Positions 33,787-46,600 of a stretch of DNA of 64,000 nucleotides are shown one piece after another. The notes beneath the pieces were generated by a model. It had not been told where the DNA came from and made no database searches. It saw only the letters and a program-made list of their open reading frames with translations. Position numbers and translations under genes: made by a program. Positions within the stretch are counted from its first letter, which is position 1. Every line of letters begins with the position of its first letter. The DNA comes from Sanghuangporus weigelae (taxonomy: Eukaryota > Basidiomycota > Agaricomycetes > Hymenochaetales > Hymenochaetaceae): the NCBI GenBank assembly GCA_033182465.1, contig CP137320.1, positions 1,984,001 to 2,048,000 of the forward strand, read 5' to 3'.

Positions 33787-35238
33787 TGCCTTATTGGCAG
33801 ATTCTGCAGACTTGTCCATATGTCAGATTTTCATTAGAGATGGTGATTTATTCTGCCTGTTCAGTACCTCATCGGTCCACAGATTGTATAAATACAGTTT
33901 GGCACAAGCAAAGTCTGTTTTTAATAGTGCCGAGTGGCAAGATTGGTAGGTAGGACAATTTACCTCAGTTCAATGGCGACGATCGGCCAATATAACATTA
34001 TATGAAAGTGTCTGTGCAATACATGAATGTTCTTGTTTTTCTTTTTCACATTGAATTGAGTGAAACTTTTAGAACGATTCTGCGTCGAAAGAAGACTTTA
34101 TGGCTGTGAGAGACTGTTTCCGAGATCGGGGACCCTCGATATCTCACTTTGGCCTGCGGACTCATTTTTGCTTTAGGAGTTCTGAAAAAAAATTGCGTTA
34201 CTTGGATCCGGCGAACTCATTTGTTTTGATTGCAGGGCAAGGACGGCAACATAAGCGAAAGGCCTAGGTATCTTTGTTCTTGGAGCGTTGAATAAGCGAT
34301 CTTGTGTCTTGACTTTGCCTGGTAATTCGAAGCAGCGATTCCGCCACCAAAAACAAGACCATTGCGACTCGGACTCGGAGAGAAGTAAAGGTGGCCACTC
34401 GGACGATTTAGAATCTAAGGAAGGATTCTCTCCGTGGCTAGATGATGATGCCGGACCAGGGTAATGATAACACCGTTTCGAATGCAATGGAAAGAGACTA
34501 AACCGAATTAAAAAGAGAAGATTGCCATAGGAATAGAATAGAATTGTTTCAGGAACGAATTTGACGAGAGACGACAAGAGGAGATCTGAGCAAGCAAATC
34601 TGAGCGAGGGCACCGGGTATAAAATTCGGTTTAGAGAAAACGAGCCGGGAGATATAACCAAAAGGGGGAAGCCAGACGGACGGAGGCGGAAACGCGAGAG
34701 AGGGCGACATACGTGAAAATGAGCATTAATGTTGTGGCGTCCTGTGCATATAGGAAGGAGGTGACCTGGTGACAAGCTGAAATATATCAATGAAATGACA
34801 AAATAGAAGGTTGAAAGAAGGGCTACCAAATGGGGATGAAGAGGGGGAGATCTGCGGACGACCACCATTTCCCAGGAGTGGATGGACGGCCGGCAGACGC
34901 TAAACGTGTCACGGTGACCAACACGTTTTACATCCATAAGCGCTTTTTCGGTCCTTTTTTTTAAATTTCTTTTCTATTTTTCTAGGCGTGTGCACCGATG
35001 CGTTATAAGCACCCCTTTCCATCCTGTCCGTCCATCTCCCTCCCCCGTCGTCGTTGCATTTCCCGCCCTTGCATGCCGCTCTGCACTTGCACTGCTCTAT
35101 AACTTATATCATCTATTTGCCAAACCAAGAACACCAAACCACCTAGCCTTTCTGGCCTGTGCGCACATCATTCCAGTGCCCTGGTGAGCCTAATATCATT
35201 TCACACTTCCCGTCTTTGTCCTCTTCATCCATCTAAAG
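33787..35238. other. Long intergenic region with one doubtful minus-strand frame
   Basis: About 1.45 kb between GCN3 and the intronless gene at 35.2 kb. The plus strand is purine-rich at about 34300-34900 and turns strongly CT-rich at 34950-35070, as expected just upstream of a fungal transcription start. An open minus-strand frame (34173-34937, 254 codons from an ATG) lies in the purine-rich part. Its translation is dominated by Ser, Leu, Phe and Pro and matches nothing I know. It is probably a compositional artefact. Confidence 0.4.
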
Positions 35239-35967
35239 ATGGCAAGCTCACGCTCTTCTTCTCCAGTGCGCTTGAGTACTTATTACTCTATCTATTGTCT
35301 GCCTCTCTTCGTACCGCTGCACGCTCGCCGTCTTTCCGCCATGAGCGCGCCCCCAGAAATACACTTTTCGCCTAATGTCAAACATATGGACGAATGGGCC
35401 CAGCGCACCGGCATTCCACTCACGAGTGCCGAGGCCCTCGGTACCCTGTACGCTCGAGCGCACAGCTGGCTTCTGTCACTCAAGAACTCCCTAGTCCACA
35501 ACCACGGGTTTCACGAGAAAGAACAAGATTCACGGATGCTCTTCAACATCGAGTGCCCACCGCCGTTCCGATCGTCCGGCGGTCTACCACGCACGCCTCC
35601 GTTCAAACTTCAGCTGCCGCTTCACGCGTCAACCTTTTTCTCCCCAGAGCGCCGGATACAGTGGGAAATGGTCTTTCACAGTGCGCTCTTCCCAACGATG
35701 CGTCACTCGTGCCAGCCCATCGCCGACATCCTGCAGCTGTTGCAGTGCCTTTTGACTGGTATGCTGGTGCTTGTCAAGGAGGAGGAGGTTCCGGGTGAAG
35801 GTGTCTGGAAGACGACGCGCGGGCTGCCGCCACCAGAGTGGATAAGCGCAAACGAGGCTATTTTACTGCAAATCTTTGGGGCGTCACATTACCGCAAGCT
35901 GTTTCGCGCCGCGAACGACAAACGGCTCGCTTTTAAAGTGCAGCTCGAGCCACATACGCGACGTTAA
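35239..35967 (+). CDS. Intronless protein of unknown function
   Basis: A single open frame of 242 residues; I do not recognise the family. The first about 35 residues (MASSRSSSPVRLSTYYSIYC then LPLFVPLHARRLS) look like a basic signal or mitochondrial presequence, or are untranslated, because a second ATG at 35341 gives MSAPPEIHFSPNVKHMDEW. The body is globular-looking: AQRTGIPLTSAEALGTLYAR, SWLLSLKNSLVHNHGFHEKE, FKLQLPLHASTFFSPERRI, QPIADILQLLQCLLTGMLVL and EAILLQIFGASHYRKLFRAA. The third codon position is GC-rich, unlike the flanking intergenic DNA, which supports coding. A long CT-rich leader precedes it. Confidence 0.65.
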   Translation: MASSRSSSPVRLSTYYSIYCLPLFVPLHARRLSAMSAPPEIHFSPNVKHMDEWAQRTGIPLTSAEALGTLYARAHSWLLSLKNSLVHNHGFHEKEQDSRMLFNIECPPPFRSSGGLPRTPPFKLQLPLHASTFFSPERRIQWEMVFHSALFPTMRHSCQPIADILQLLQCLLTGMLVLVKEEEVPGEGVWKTTRGLPPPEWISANEAILLQIFGASHYRKLFRAANDKRLAFKVQLEPHTRR

Positions 35968-37208
35968 TCCATTCCAGACTGGTTGGCTCTCTCCCCCCCG
36001 CATCACCCGAACGCCGTTTGGCTCTCATGCTACATTACGCGTTTTGTTGTTCCGCCCTTCATTAATACAGACGGAAAGGGCATTCAAGAGTAATACTTGT
36101 CGATACGGGAGCGTTTGGATTCCCGACCGTAAAAATAATCGTAATTTGGCCATGTGCAATTCTGTCATTAACGCTTCTTTGTTACTTTTCATTTCCTTTT
36201 GATTATTCTTGCTATCCTTAACCGCTTATTTTCTGACTCGCCTCTCCTGCAAGCTTCATCGATTCACCTCTGTCTGCAAGACTTTATTTTACTTATTACT
36301 TTCTGCACGTTTTACCTTTTTTTCTTCTTCGCACGTCTGATAGACCACCTTTCCTGCTCCGCTCTGCATGTCATCCGTGTAACCTATTAGCTGCATCGTC
36401 GTCTGGTCTAATTACAATACCGTAGTCGAATTATTTTGTTGCCACATTTCCTCCTACTATCCCAACTAGTGCTGTTCTTCTGTAAATGTACTTTGACTCA
36501 TTCTGCGATTTGCCATGGTTATGCATACATATGTCGCATGCCAGAATGGTAAATGCTTCAATATCTGTCGCCCAGCTTAGTTCCATATGCATAGCGTAGG
36601 TTGACTGTATGCAAGTTATTATACTTAACATGCTTCTACAAGTTCTTTTCGTATTAGATTTGCTTGACGTCTTGAACCAGTTGCATTTTCTCTCTTTCGC
36701 TAACGAGAAGCATTGAGGGACGTGTTACACACGCGATTGTTGACGTAGAGCGTAGAACGCGAAGGGAAGCACAAACGTCATATGCAGTTCATTCTCGACC
36801 TTACGAAGAAGTCCTTGGTTGGCACGCTATATGCATATGCACTACATACAGCAGAGAAGAAGAAAGAAGTCGGGGGCAATGATCGAGCGATCTGGACCCG
36901 GTTGTTCCTTCAAGTTCCTTAGGCTTGCTGCCGTAAAGGTTGAGAAGGCGAGTATCCAAGTACTTACTGTGGTATACGTGCGAACGTATTTCTCTCGAGA
37001 CGGTTTGGAAGTCGCTTCCGTATGCACGCTTCGTGCTGTTGTGTCAAGGGTAATTCAATTGTGGATACGGGTTGACGTTTTTGCTGAGGCAACTGTATCC
37101 AACTGAGCCGACAGTATCCAAGGTCCTTGGATAGACGCGCGCCTTAAGTGCTCGGGTATACGTATTAGACTTGCGTATATATATTGTTGCAAGATGATAA
37201 AGTCTAAT

Positions 37209-37657
37209 TCATAATGCAATGATTACCAAAATTGCAAAATAGTGCAAAAAGCGTTTAGACTCGATCAATGGATCGTACACTGTAACTGTATTGGTGGCCA
37301 CATCCTTGAATGGTGTGGTGTCAGAGAAGTTCTCTGAAACGGAAAGGCTACTACCGAAGTAAGCCGATTGGCCCATGCATATACGACGCAATAATGGAAC
37401 CTGGCGTGAGTACGGATTTGAATGTAGACTGTCAGAAGGACTAGGTGACTATACCCAAGGCAGTAATATGAATAGCAAATCACCAGGAACGCTATGAACG
37501 GTCTTTTGAAATACTCCAATACACAGTTATATGCAGTATATTTCAAAGAGCCACTAGTCTCAGTTCTACGTGGACCAAGCGAACTAGCCTGAAAAGAAGG
37601 CTCGAGATTAGATGTTCTCCCTTCTACCGGTGCCCGAGACACTGATGCATTATCCAA
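37209..37657 (-). CDS. Possible small membrane-protein exons
   Basis: A minus-strand frame gives SNLEPSFQASSLGPRRTETS and EYFKRPFIAFLVICYSYYCL with one hydrophobic segment. A GTATAG..GCCAG intron of about 60 bases could join it to PLLRRICMGQSAYFGSSLS, DVATNTVTVYDPLIESKRFL and a hydrophobic end HYFAILVIIAL. No start codon is secure, and I do not recognise the family. It may be a gene fragment or a chance open frame. Confidence 0.25.
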
Positions 37658-38107
37658 TTCATGATGAGTAGATCGGGATTCGTGACATTGATGTCTTGAC
37701 TAAATGAATGTGAGCAATTCCGCGTACAGGTCGGGATTTTGCAAAGACATGATTTGATGATTTTGAATTGATTTTAGGTTAGACGGGATTTACTAACTTT
37801 AGGTGAGGACTGAGGCGCTGGCATGTTGATCGAGTGAACCACGCGACTACGAAACTACGATCAAGGAAATGCTGTTCGATTTGTTGGGAACGGATGATAC
37901 GGAATGACGGTAGATATCAGCCGCCTGAGATTATTGGTTTCGGAGCTCTTGCGCAGCCGTCCTGTACACTCATATGATGCAATCAGCTTGAGGATCTCTG
38001 GAAGGTAAACGCGGATTGACGATAGCCAGGAGTGGAGAGATAGAGAGGAGCGGACCTGATTGTGGCTCGACCCCTTTGGTGCACGGTACGTATTGCCAGA
38101 TCATAGA

Positions 38108-38697
38108 TCATAGTGGGATGTTCGTTCGTGAGATGGCGTCACACCAAAAACTAATCTTGAAGACAGCTCGCATGGGCACGTCAAAAGTACTAGTCGGAAG
38201 TCGTATGCATCCTCGCTCGTCGTTGACATTTGCTGCCAGTTCACCATACATGTTACCCATATGTTTTTTGAAATTACCATTCATTCGGCTGAAAGGGATG
38301 GGTTTTCGCCGATGCCGAGGATTTATGAGACGTTTGGGAGTGTAAGCCAATGGTTGCAAGCCACGGATGAAGTAATCGTCGCTGATGAGGTGGCTGATCC
38401 CGTCTGATGAATGTTAGCTGGAGTAGTATTGATTGTCGGGTCCGAGCTGATAAGTATGCACGTATATGTGATTCGCGCAGGGTGTAAAGAATCCTGATTC
38501 CGGACCAATCTGATGAAAACTCCTTTCAAGAGCAGCTTTCCTGAGATCTCAGCCGCTGCCTCCATGGAATTGGTGATCCACATGACCATAACAAATACAT
38601 GCGCCACATCGCTAGCGACGGAAGTGAGACTATAGCTACAATCAAACCTACAATGGAAGGAAGCAGTATAGAGAAGCATCAGGCCACCGATACACAA
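38108..38697 (-). pseudogene. Possible remnant of a basidiomycete multi-pass membrane protein (DUF6534-like)
   Basis: Two minus-strand frames read TGSATSSATITSSVACNHWL and KKHMGNMYGELAANVNDERG. They recall the end of DUF6534 proteins, where a TGxxT membrane helix is followed by GKxYxNxLLAxLNxR. The upstream segment SDVAHVFVMVMWITNSM could match the preceding helix. The pieces are in different frames and I found no clean exon chain, so this is at most a relic. The assignment is weak. Confidence 0.22.
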
Positions 38698-39311
38698 TTT
38701 AAGAATGTGTTAGAAATTACCTTAAATAGTAGGATTAACCACCTCCGGTTGCGGGACGTACTTATTCAAAGGTTGATTCCTCACAGCAGCCTGAGAAGCT
38801 GATACGTCCCTGGACAATCCGAACTAGATAAGAGGCGACAAAATAGCCTGCACGAGTCTCTGGTCAGCCGGAGAAGGGGACCGTGGCAATGAATTATTGA
38901 CGCAGCCGGTTCCGAGATCTGGGAATGAAATCGAAGGGGAAACCTTGATTCCAAAAGAAGTGTCTCTTGACTGCATTCCGTGTTGCTTTGCTCTTGCTTT
39001 TCAATAGTTTGGGTTCGGAGCTTCCAGTATCTCAGATCTGTAATCAGTTCGACTGCGGAAGATCCATGTGAAAGTCTACAATTGCGAATTTGCAGGTGGT
39101 ATACAGAATGCTAAATAGTGCGGCTCCTAAGAAGCTTACTGTCAGTGAAGGGTTGAATCGGTAAAGAAAGTCTAGCGTACAGAGATTCTAGAAAGCAACA
39201 AACAGGCCTGTCAAATGCTCGTCATGAATAGTTCGTTATGGATGTACTTTGGATGTATAAATGAAGGTGTCCGTAAAATGATGCCCTGGGGGCGACTGTC
39301 TTCGATGACGA

Positions 39312-40487
39312 TCATTTCCTTCGACTCTTGCCATTCTTTCCTGACCCGTTGACCTTTTCAATTCGTTCAGCTCTCTCGGATTCTATGTCAGGATCTGGAA
39401 TAGGTTCATCAGGAGAGGCAGATAAACGATGGCGACGTTTCCATTCTGAAGGAGATTCGATATCGGGGCCGTCTACCCAACGCCCTTTCCTCCGCTTCCT
39501 AGAAGGAGTATAAGCACGAAAACAAGAACAAGTTCGAAGAGATTTACTGACTTTGCCTTTGCTTCAATAGCTAGGTGACCCTCTAACCCGCCTGGTCCGT
39601 ACACTGCATCTTTTTTGTTTATGTACACTTCTGCTAAGCCGGCGCGAAGCATTTCATCGGCAAGAGATAATCCCCATCGGGGAGTAGAAAACCGACTTAA
39701 GAATCCATTGGGAAGCATCACCGCACAGACCTTAATATACCGTATAACCTTTTATTGCGTATTATTCTGTGAAAAAATCATGAAGATAACGTACAGCACG
39801 TCCGTAGCGATCACGCTTGAGAAGCTGACAGTAGACAACTTTACCCAGGACCATCTTCCGAAGCCAGTTGAGCGCTTCTGAGGAATATGGTTGCGCTTTC
39901 ATGCCGAAATGATCCAGCTTAAAAATTGATCAATACTTTAGAACTAGACAGCAACAATCACAACTGCATGTTTACCTCTGGAGCGTCGACACCGGCCAAC
40001 CGAACATGTATTGTCTCGTCTGTCAAGACTGGCGGCCATAAACCAGTGCTAGTAGATATATCATTGCCTCTGCTGACCTTTCCCGCTTTGTATGCGTTCC
40101 TGCCAATGCTCAACGCAACAAGGTGTATGAAACAGACGAAATCCATCCCCATCTCCAACACTGAAGCATGGACATGGTTAAATTTCAAATGTATATATGA
40201 AGAGGTCAAACCCATCACCTAGTAACGATTCCTTTGATCCATTTTTTCTTTGCATACAGATCAGGAGTTATCCATTCATGAGTCGGATATCTTCTAAAGC
40301 GAATTCTGTAGATTATCTGGTAGGCTAGCATTACCACGGAACCAGCTGCCAGAGTACACGGCAGGCGATACTTGACGGGCTGTCCGTCGTAGGGCGTGAG
40401 CCATTCTTCCCACTTTGTCTTGGGCTCCTTCTTGGGCGGTTCAGTATTCTTCGGGGACGGACTTGAACCGAACAACCATTCAAGCAT
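39312..40487 (-). CDS. LCL3: Membrane-anchored staphylococcal-nuclease-type endonuclease, Lcl3-like
   Basis: Fungal Lcl3 family: SNase-fold nuclease with an N-terminal membrane anchor, mitochondrial in yeast. ATG 40487 (MLEWLFGSSPSPKN) is chosen over an upstream in-frame GTG. Residues about 50-70 (LAAGSVVMLAYQIIYRI) form the anchor, followed by RYPTHEWITPDLYAKKKWIK and GIVTRVGDGDNFRLYH-type sequence. Then ETIHVRLAGVDAPE carries the nuclease-fold Arg and Asp. Later exons show NGFLSRFSTPRWGLSLADEM, LRAGLAEVYINKKDAVYGPG and EGHLAIEAKAK, the usual C-terminal SNase blocks. A basic tail (RRHRLSASPDEPIPDPDIES, GKNGKSRRK) ends at TGA 39312. Divergent from the TOG gene, with starts 176 bases apart. 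Confidence 0.85.
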
Positions 40488-40663
40488 GGTGGCCGTGCAG
40501 GCACATAGCGAATGCAAAACCAGAGGGAGGAACGTTGAACGGGAGTTGCCGAGACGCGAGGTTGGAATATCAGTCACGCTATCATTGTTGAACGCGTCTC
40601 GTGTTTTGACTCCCAGTACGCCACTCGGCTCTCACCAATCTCTCAGCTAGACGAGACGAGACG

Positions 40664-43600
40664 ATGGACGATCCGCCGCCGCCTGAGGAGGACTTCGCTC
40701 AGCTTCCGATTGGTGACCGTCTCGCACACAAGAACTGGAAGGCACGAGTCTCCGGTTACGAAGCTCTCATCAAGACCTTTCAGAATACAGCGTCCGACTC
40801 CGATCCGGCCTTCAAGCCTTATCTCAGCAATCCGGATACGCTTAAGAAGATCGTCACAGACTCCAACGCCGTCGCGCAGGAGAAGGGTGTCGAGGCAGTC
40901 GTAGCATTCGTTAAATTTGCGGGCGAGAATGCAGCGCGGACTCGGGAAGTGGTTCTGCCGGCTTTGGTCGATAAATGCTTTGGCTCAGCTCGCGCCGGAA
41001 CGAGGAATCAGGCCATTGAGCTTGCATTGCAATATGCGGAAGTGGATAATGGTGGTGCGGGTGTTGTGGTGCGTCCATTTACCGCAGTGCGTCTGAATTC
41101 CAGACCTGATGAAGGAATTAGAACGATATACTTCCCGGCCTAGGTGCCAAACAACCAAAAACGGTTGCAGGTTGTATTGTGGCTTTGAACGAATGTGTAA
41201 AGTAAGTTTGCATCTAAAGCATGAAGCTTGAGTTTACTGAGTAACGCTGTTACATAGAGCATTTGGTACTCAAGCAGTTCCTCCGCCTCCAATACTGAAA
41301 GCTTTACCGAAAATTTTCGGTCACACGGATAAGACAGTTCGCGCTGAGGGCACCAATCTTGTCCAAACATTGTATCAATTTGTTGGTCCTGCAATCGAAC
41401 CATGGCTCGCCGACCTCAAGCCGGTGCAAGTGAAGGAGCTAAAAGAAAGTTTTGAAAAGATGGATAGTGAAGGAAAAGGGAAAGGTTCATTGAAGCCAGA
41501 AAGATTCACGAGAGCCCAAGCTCGAGAAATAGATGCTGGCGTAGAAGAGGAACCCGCTCAAGAAGGTGTGTAAACATAAGCTAGTATGCGAGGTGATACT
41601 GAGAGTTCTCTAGATCCCCCTGAGATGGATCCCCGGGCCTTCGCAGAGGAGGTCAATATTTCTGATAAGGTTCCGTCCGGCTTTCAAACCGCTCTTGCTT
41701 CCTCCAAATGGAAAGAGAGGAAAGAGGCGTTAGATGATCTTTTGACAGTTTTGAATGCAACGCCACGAATTAAGGATTCCCCAGAAATTGCAGATGTGGT
41801 CAAAGCACTTGCCGGACGCATGTCTGATGCGAACATTAACTGTGTCATGACAGCAGCAAACTGCTTGGAGGCATTAGCGAAAGGAATGATGAAAAGCTTT
41901 GCTAGGTTTCGAGATACGGTCGTCCCTCCGATGCTGGAACGATTGAAGGAAAGAAAACAAAGTGTGACCGATGCTATTGGAAATGCTCTTGACGCGGTAT
42001 TCTCCACAGTATGTTCCAGTCTTGCATAATACATGCACAACGATGTCGTCTAATCAACTTATAGACAGCATTGCCTGATATCCTTGAAAATATCCTACCT
42101 GCGCTCGGTTCGAAAAATCCTCAGGTTAAGGAAGGGACGATGAAATTTCTGTGCAGATGTTTGACCACTACTACCGTTCCTCCGTCCGCACCACAGCTAA
42201 AGCCTCTTTCAGAGGCTCTTGCCGGTCTTCTAGAGGATCCCTTTGAAGGAGCACGCAATGAAGCAGCGACATGTCTGGGAACGCTCATGAAAATTGTCGG
42301 CGAGCGTCCGTTGAATGCTGTAATGGATCAGTTGGCCGATGTACGGAAGGTCAAAGTCAAGGAAGCCTACGAGAAGGCCACTGTGAAATGTAAGGCAGGA
42401 GCGGGGCCAGCTTCTCGGTCCGCCCCTCCTCTGAAGGTGAGGGCACCAGCAGCAAAGCCTCCTCAATCCGCTCCAGCCTCGACCGAGGACGGACTGCTTG
42501 ATGGGGTTAGTGCTCCAAAGCCGAAGCCGAAACCTCCCGCTCGCCTTCTTGCTAAGAAAACTGCAGCGAATGATTCTCCAGACTTGGAAACTCCTGCCGC
42601 TCCAGCGGAACAGCCAAAGGCTGCGGCAAGACCTCCAGCCCGTCTAATGGTAGGCTCGTATATCTATTAACAATGTAATAATTGCTGATTTTGTTTGTGT
42701 AGCAAGCGAAGAAACCTTCGCCTGCCGCAGCGGTAGCCGCCGCGGCAGCTGCATCTTCGAAACCTGCAAAAACTTCTGCACCGGTTGGCGCCGGTGCACT
42801 TGATACCTTCAAGTTCAAACATTCTTCTGAGGATTCTGAAGCTCTTGCCGCTGATCTTATCCCGGGAGAAATCGCAACAAACCTCGGGGATTCAAATTGG
42901 AAACTAAGATTAGCTGCCCTTGAGGAAATGACTGAGTGGATCGAAGGTGTCGTTAATACCGTGGAGAGCGAAATTGTGGTTCGTTTCCTGATAAAGAAGG
43001 GTGGGAACGAGAAAAACTTCCAGGTGTGTTCTGAATCACTTTCTTTGCTCATTCCCGACTGATTCCTCGAGAAGGTCTCAGCGAAACTGTATGGAATCCT
43101 TTCCACTCTGGCTGAGCGTTGCCCAACCTTCGGACGGTCTTCCGCGGTTGTGGCTATACCCCATCTGAGCGAGAAACTGGGTGACATGAAGCTCAAGAAG
43201 CCCGCTGGCGATACACTTATGCTCTTCGCTGAGAAGACTTCATTGCAGTTTGTCCTGAATCAAGGTAAGTTAGAATGCAGACCTGCATAAGATATCCTGA
43301 TCTTACTCATCTGTCACGCAGCATATGACACTCTAGCAAAACAGAAGGCTCCCAAAGTACTCGCCGATTCTGTAGGATGGATAGATACTGCTCTCATGGA
43401 ATTCGGTGTATCGGGTGTCTCCCTTCGGAGTCTTATTGAGTTCCTCAAGACTGCGCTGGGAAACTCGAATGCTGCCGTGAGAACAAGCGCTACTAAGACC
43501 TTGGTGACCGTCAAGCTCTTCGTCGGACCCAGTAAGATTCCATTTATTCACCATTTCTTGTAATCTATATGTAACCTCAAATTATTAGGTGTAAAGGAGC

Positions 43601-46600
43601 TTCTCGGAGAAACTAATCCTCAGCTTCTCGCTACAATTCAGAGCGAATTCGACAAGGTGGACGGAAAGCCTGCTCCGGAGCCCTTGCGTACGTCCGTAGA
43701 TGTCCAAAACTTGGGCACAATTAGCGGCCCCGGAAAAGCTGCTGTACCCGTCGACGCCATGGATGATCTTTTCCCGCGAGTTGAGATTGATGCATTGCTC
43801 AAGGGCACGATTATCTTGTCGGGCGCGAAGAGTGATGCTTGGAAAACAAAGAAAGAGGCCTTGGAGACATTACAAGCCATCCTTGATCAAGGTCCAAATA
43901 AGCGACTAAAACCCAGCATGGGTGCGTCTCATTTCATATCCGCTCGCATAGAAGCTTACGCTGAAACTTCGCAGGTGAGATTGGACAGATACTCAAGGCT
44001 CGCGTAACAGACACAAACAAGGCAGTACAGCTCTTAGCGCTGGATGTTGTTGCTCGGATCGCGATGGGGATGGGCAAACCTTTTGAGAAGCATACACGCT
44101 TCTTTGCGCTGCCAGTTGCGACTGTCCTTGCCGACCAAAAGGCAAACATCCGCCAGGCGGGTTTGGCGACGTTAACAGCCATAGCGGAAGCCTGCGAAGG
44201 TGTTGACAGCATTGTGCCCGGGCTGGCGACGGCTCTGGAGTCGGCCAACCCACTCCAACGGGCCAGTCTTCTCAACTGGATTGCGGATTGGTTCAAAGCT
44301 CATCAACCCAGCCCAGGGCTCGACCTGAGCACATGGGCGGCGCCAATTGTATCGTGTCTCGATGATCGAAGTGGAGACGTTCGGAAGGCTGCACAGGCTG
44401 CTCTGCCGTTCGTGATTGCACAGTGCGGAGTCGACTACGTTTTACAGCAGACGAACTCCTTGAAACCTGCTTCAAGAAATACTGTGGTTCCTCTTATCAG
44501 GGCCGCGGTAGCCTCGGCACCAGAAAAAACCAGCAAGCCAAGTTCTGTTCCTGCACCAATCAAGGCACCGAGACCAACGTCGGCTAGCCCTCCCCTTCCC
44601 CCACAATCACCTCAGCCCGCTAGATCATCTTCTCCTAGTATTGCGCAGACCATCGCAGTTCCTGCAAGCAAACTCATCGGTGTCCGTCGTAAATTACCAC
44701 AAGGCTCCATATCTCGACCAGATTCGAGAGTAGGTACTACTGAAGATCCTTCCGTTGCTGCTGCCTCATCACGTATTGCTCAAAAGCCTGGAGTTATCGG
44801 TCTCAAGAAACTGACCTCTTTCGGTGCTAAATCCGCACCAGTTGCCCCTCCTTCGCCGACTTCAGCCTCGATGGCGCCGTTCACGACCAGGAACCTTGAA
44901 GCTAAGAAGTCAAGACTGAACAAGGACGGCATTCGATGGGTTATCGAGTCTGGTCCTACAAGGAAGGACCTCGTTGATCTTCTCCAAATTCAAATGGAGC
45001 CGCATACTTCAAGAGATTTATTCTCCCTTCTTTTCAATCGTGACCACAATGCGATCAATGACTACATATCTGGCATGGGCATTATTTGCGAGTTTTACTC
45101 AGCATTAGTAACAGGCGATGATAGATATGGGTTCAGTGGGCAAGATCGACATAATGTGGGCGTTGCGAATGCAGACTTGGCACTTAAGTGTGTGTCCATC
45201 CGCGTTCACGAGCCTCAGCCGAATCTGATAGGCAAATGTCTCGATGTTGCGGAGAATGTCATGGCGTTTTTACGTGACGTTAACTATCAGTTAAGCGATG
45301 CGGAGGCTCTGTGTTTTGTTCCGACGATCATCAACAAGGTCAGTTTCAAAGATTGGAAAGTTGCTCGTATCGTTATGCTTAACTGATATCTGCGGTAGCT
45401 TGGAGATGCTCGCGAAGCAGTTCGTATACGAGTGCAGCAAATACTTCAAGCTCTTCCCAAAGTTTATGCGTATAGCAGGATCTTTCAGCTGTTGATGGAT
45501 TATGGCTTGAAATCAAAGGTAGCCAAGACACGACAAGGTTCATTGGATGAAATGGCTGGAATCATGAAACGGACAGGGGTGGCGGCATGTGAGCCGACGA
45601 AATCGTTTCCGGTGTTGGCATCCATGATTTCGGATAAGGACGCATCCGTTCGTAAATCAGCTTTGAATGCTCTTAGCGAAGGATACGTGCTAGCAGGTGA
45701 GACAATATGGTCGTATGTCGGACCACTATCGCCCAAAGACAAGACGCAACTTGAAGAACGACTGCGTCGCGTCGCAGGCCCAAGTAACGCGGATGCTCTC
45801 GAAAGTGCCGTTCCAGTGCCGCTGCCATCTTCAACACCAGGTCCTGTATCGCGTCTGGCTTCTGGCGTGCCTAGACCAGGATCTCGAGTAAGTGCCATTG
45901 GGGGCATCCCGCGACCGTCTTCTCCTGCTGTCACTGGCCCTTCCCGTCTTGCGCGTCCTTCTTCACCTGCTCGGCCTATTCCATCTCCCGTGACATCTGC
46001 AACTTCTCAGATCATCACATCTGGTCCTTCATCCAGGTTTCCCAAGAACACAACGTCAGACTCTGCTTCCCCACGACTTGCACGACCTAAAAGCTTCTTA
46101 CCTTCGCGTCTCGGTAACTCCCGGATAGGAGGACCGTCGTTTACCGGCTCTTCTCAAGCTAATAACGAAGATAACGTGTTTAATAAACCAGTTCCTCGGG
46201 CACTGAACGGGGAGCATTATCGGCAGCCATCTACTGCTACAATCGATACAATTGAGGAGCAAGCCCCCGTTCCAGAAGAGCCAGGAGGGGATAACGTATC
46301 TTTAACCATCTCAAAGATATTGAGTAGTGACCCTGCTCGTAGCGTCGATGCGCTCAAGCAGATCCAAAGAATGCTTGAAGTCAACCCTGAAGATGGATCG
46401 TCTTCACAGGCTTATGCCGAATTGTCGGACCACACAGAGGGGTTGATCGAGACCATCACGCTACAGATGAGCCACGTATTCGAGAACGCCTCGACAATTG
46501 TCGAGCCAGAGAATTTCCGGCTCGCTAAGCACTTGATTCAGACTGTCAATGCTTTCTGCGACCATCCATTGTTAGCCGAATCAGTACAAGTTGAAAATCT

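Larger units (their letters stand above)
35968..39311. other. Gene-poor region of 3.3 kb
   Basis: AT-rich, with no confident gene. It holds the 3' end of the intronless gene, broken membrane-protein-like frames on the minus strand listed separately, and otherwise unassigned DNA. I saw no terminal repeats, reverse transcriptase or transposase motifs. Confidence 0.5.

Noticed and set aside
34173-34937. Open minus-strand frame of 254 codons
   Set aside because: It lies in a purine-rich plus strand, which depletes stops on the minus strand. The product is Ser/Leu/Phe/Pro-rich without any recognisable motif.
36000-39300. A transposable element in the gene desert
   Set aside because: I found no terminal repeats, target duplications or transposase/reverse-transcriptase motifs by eye.
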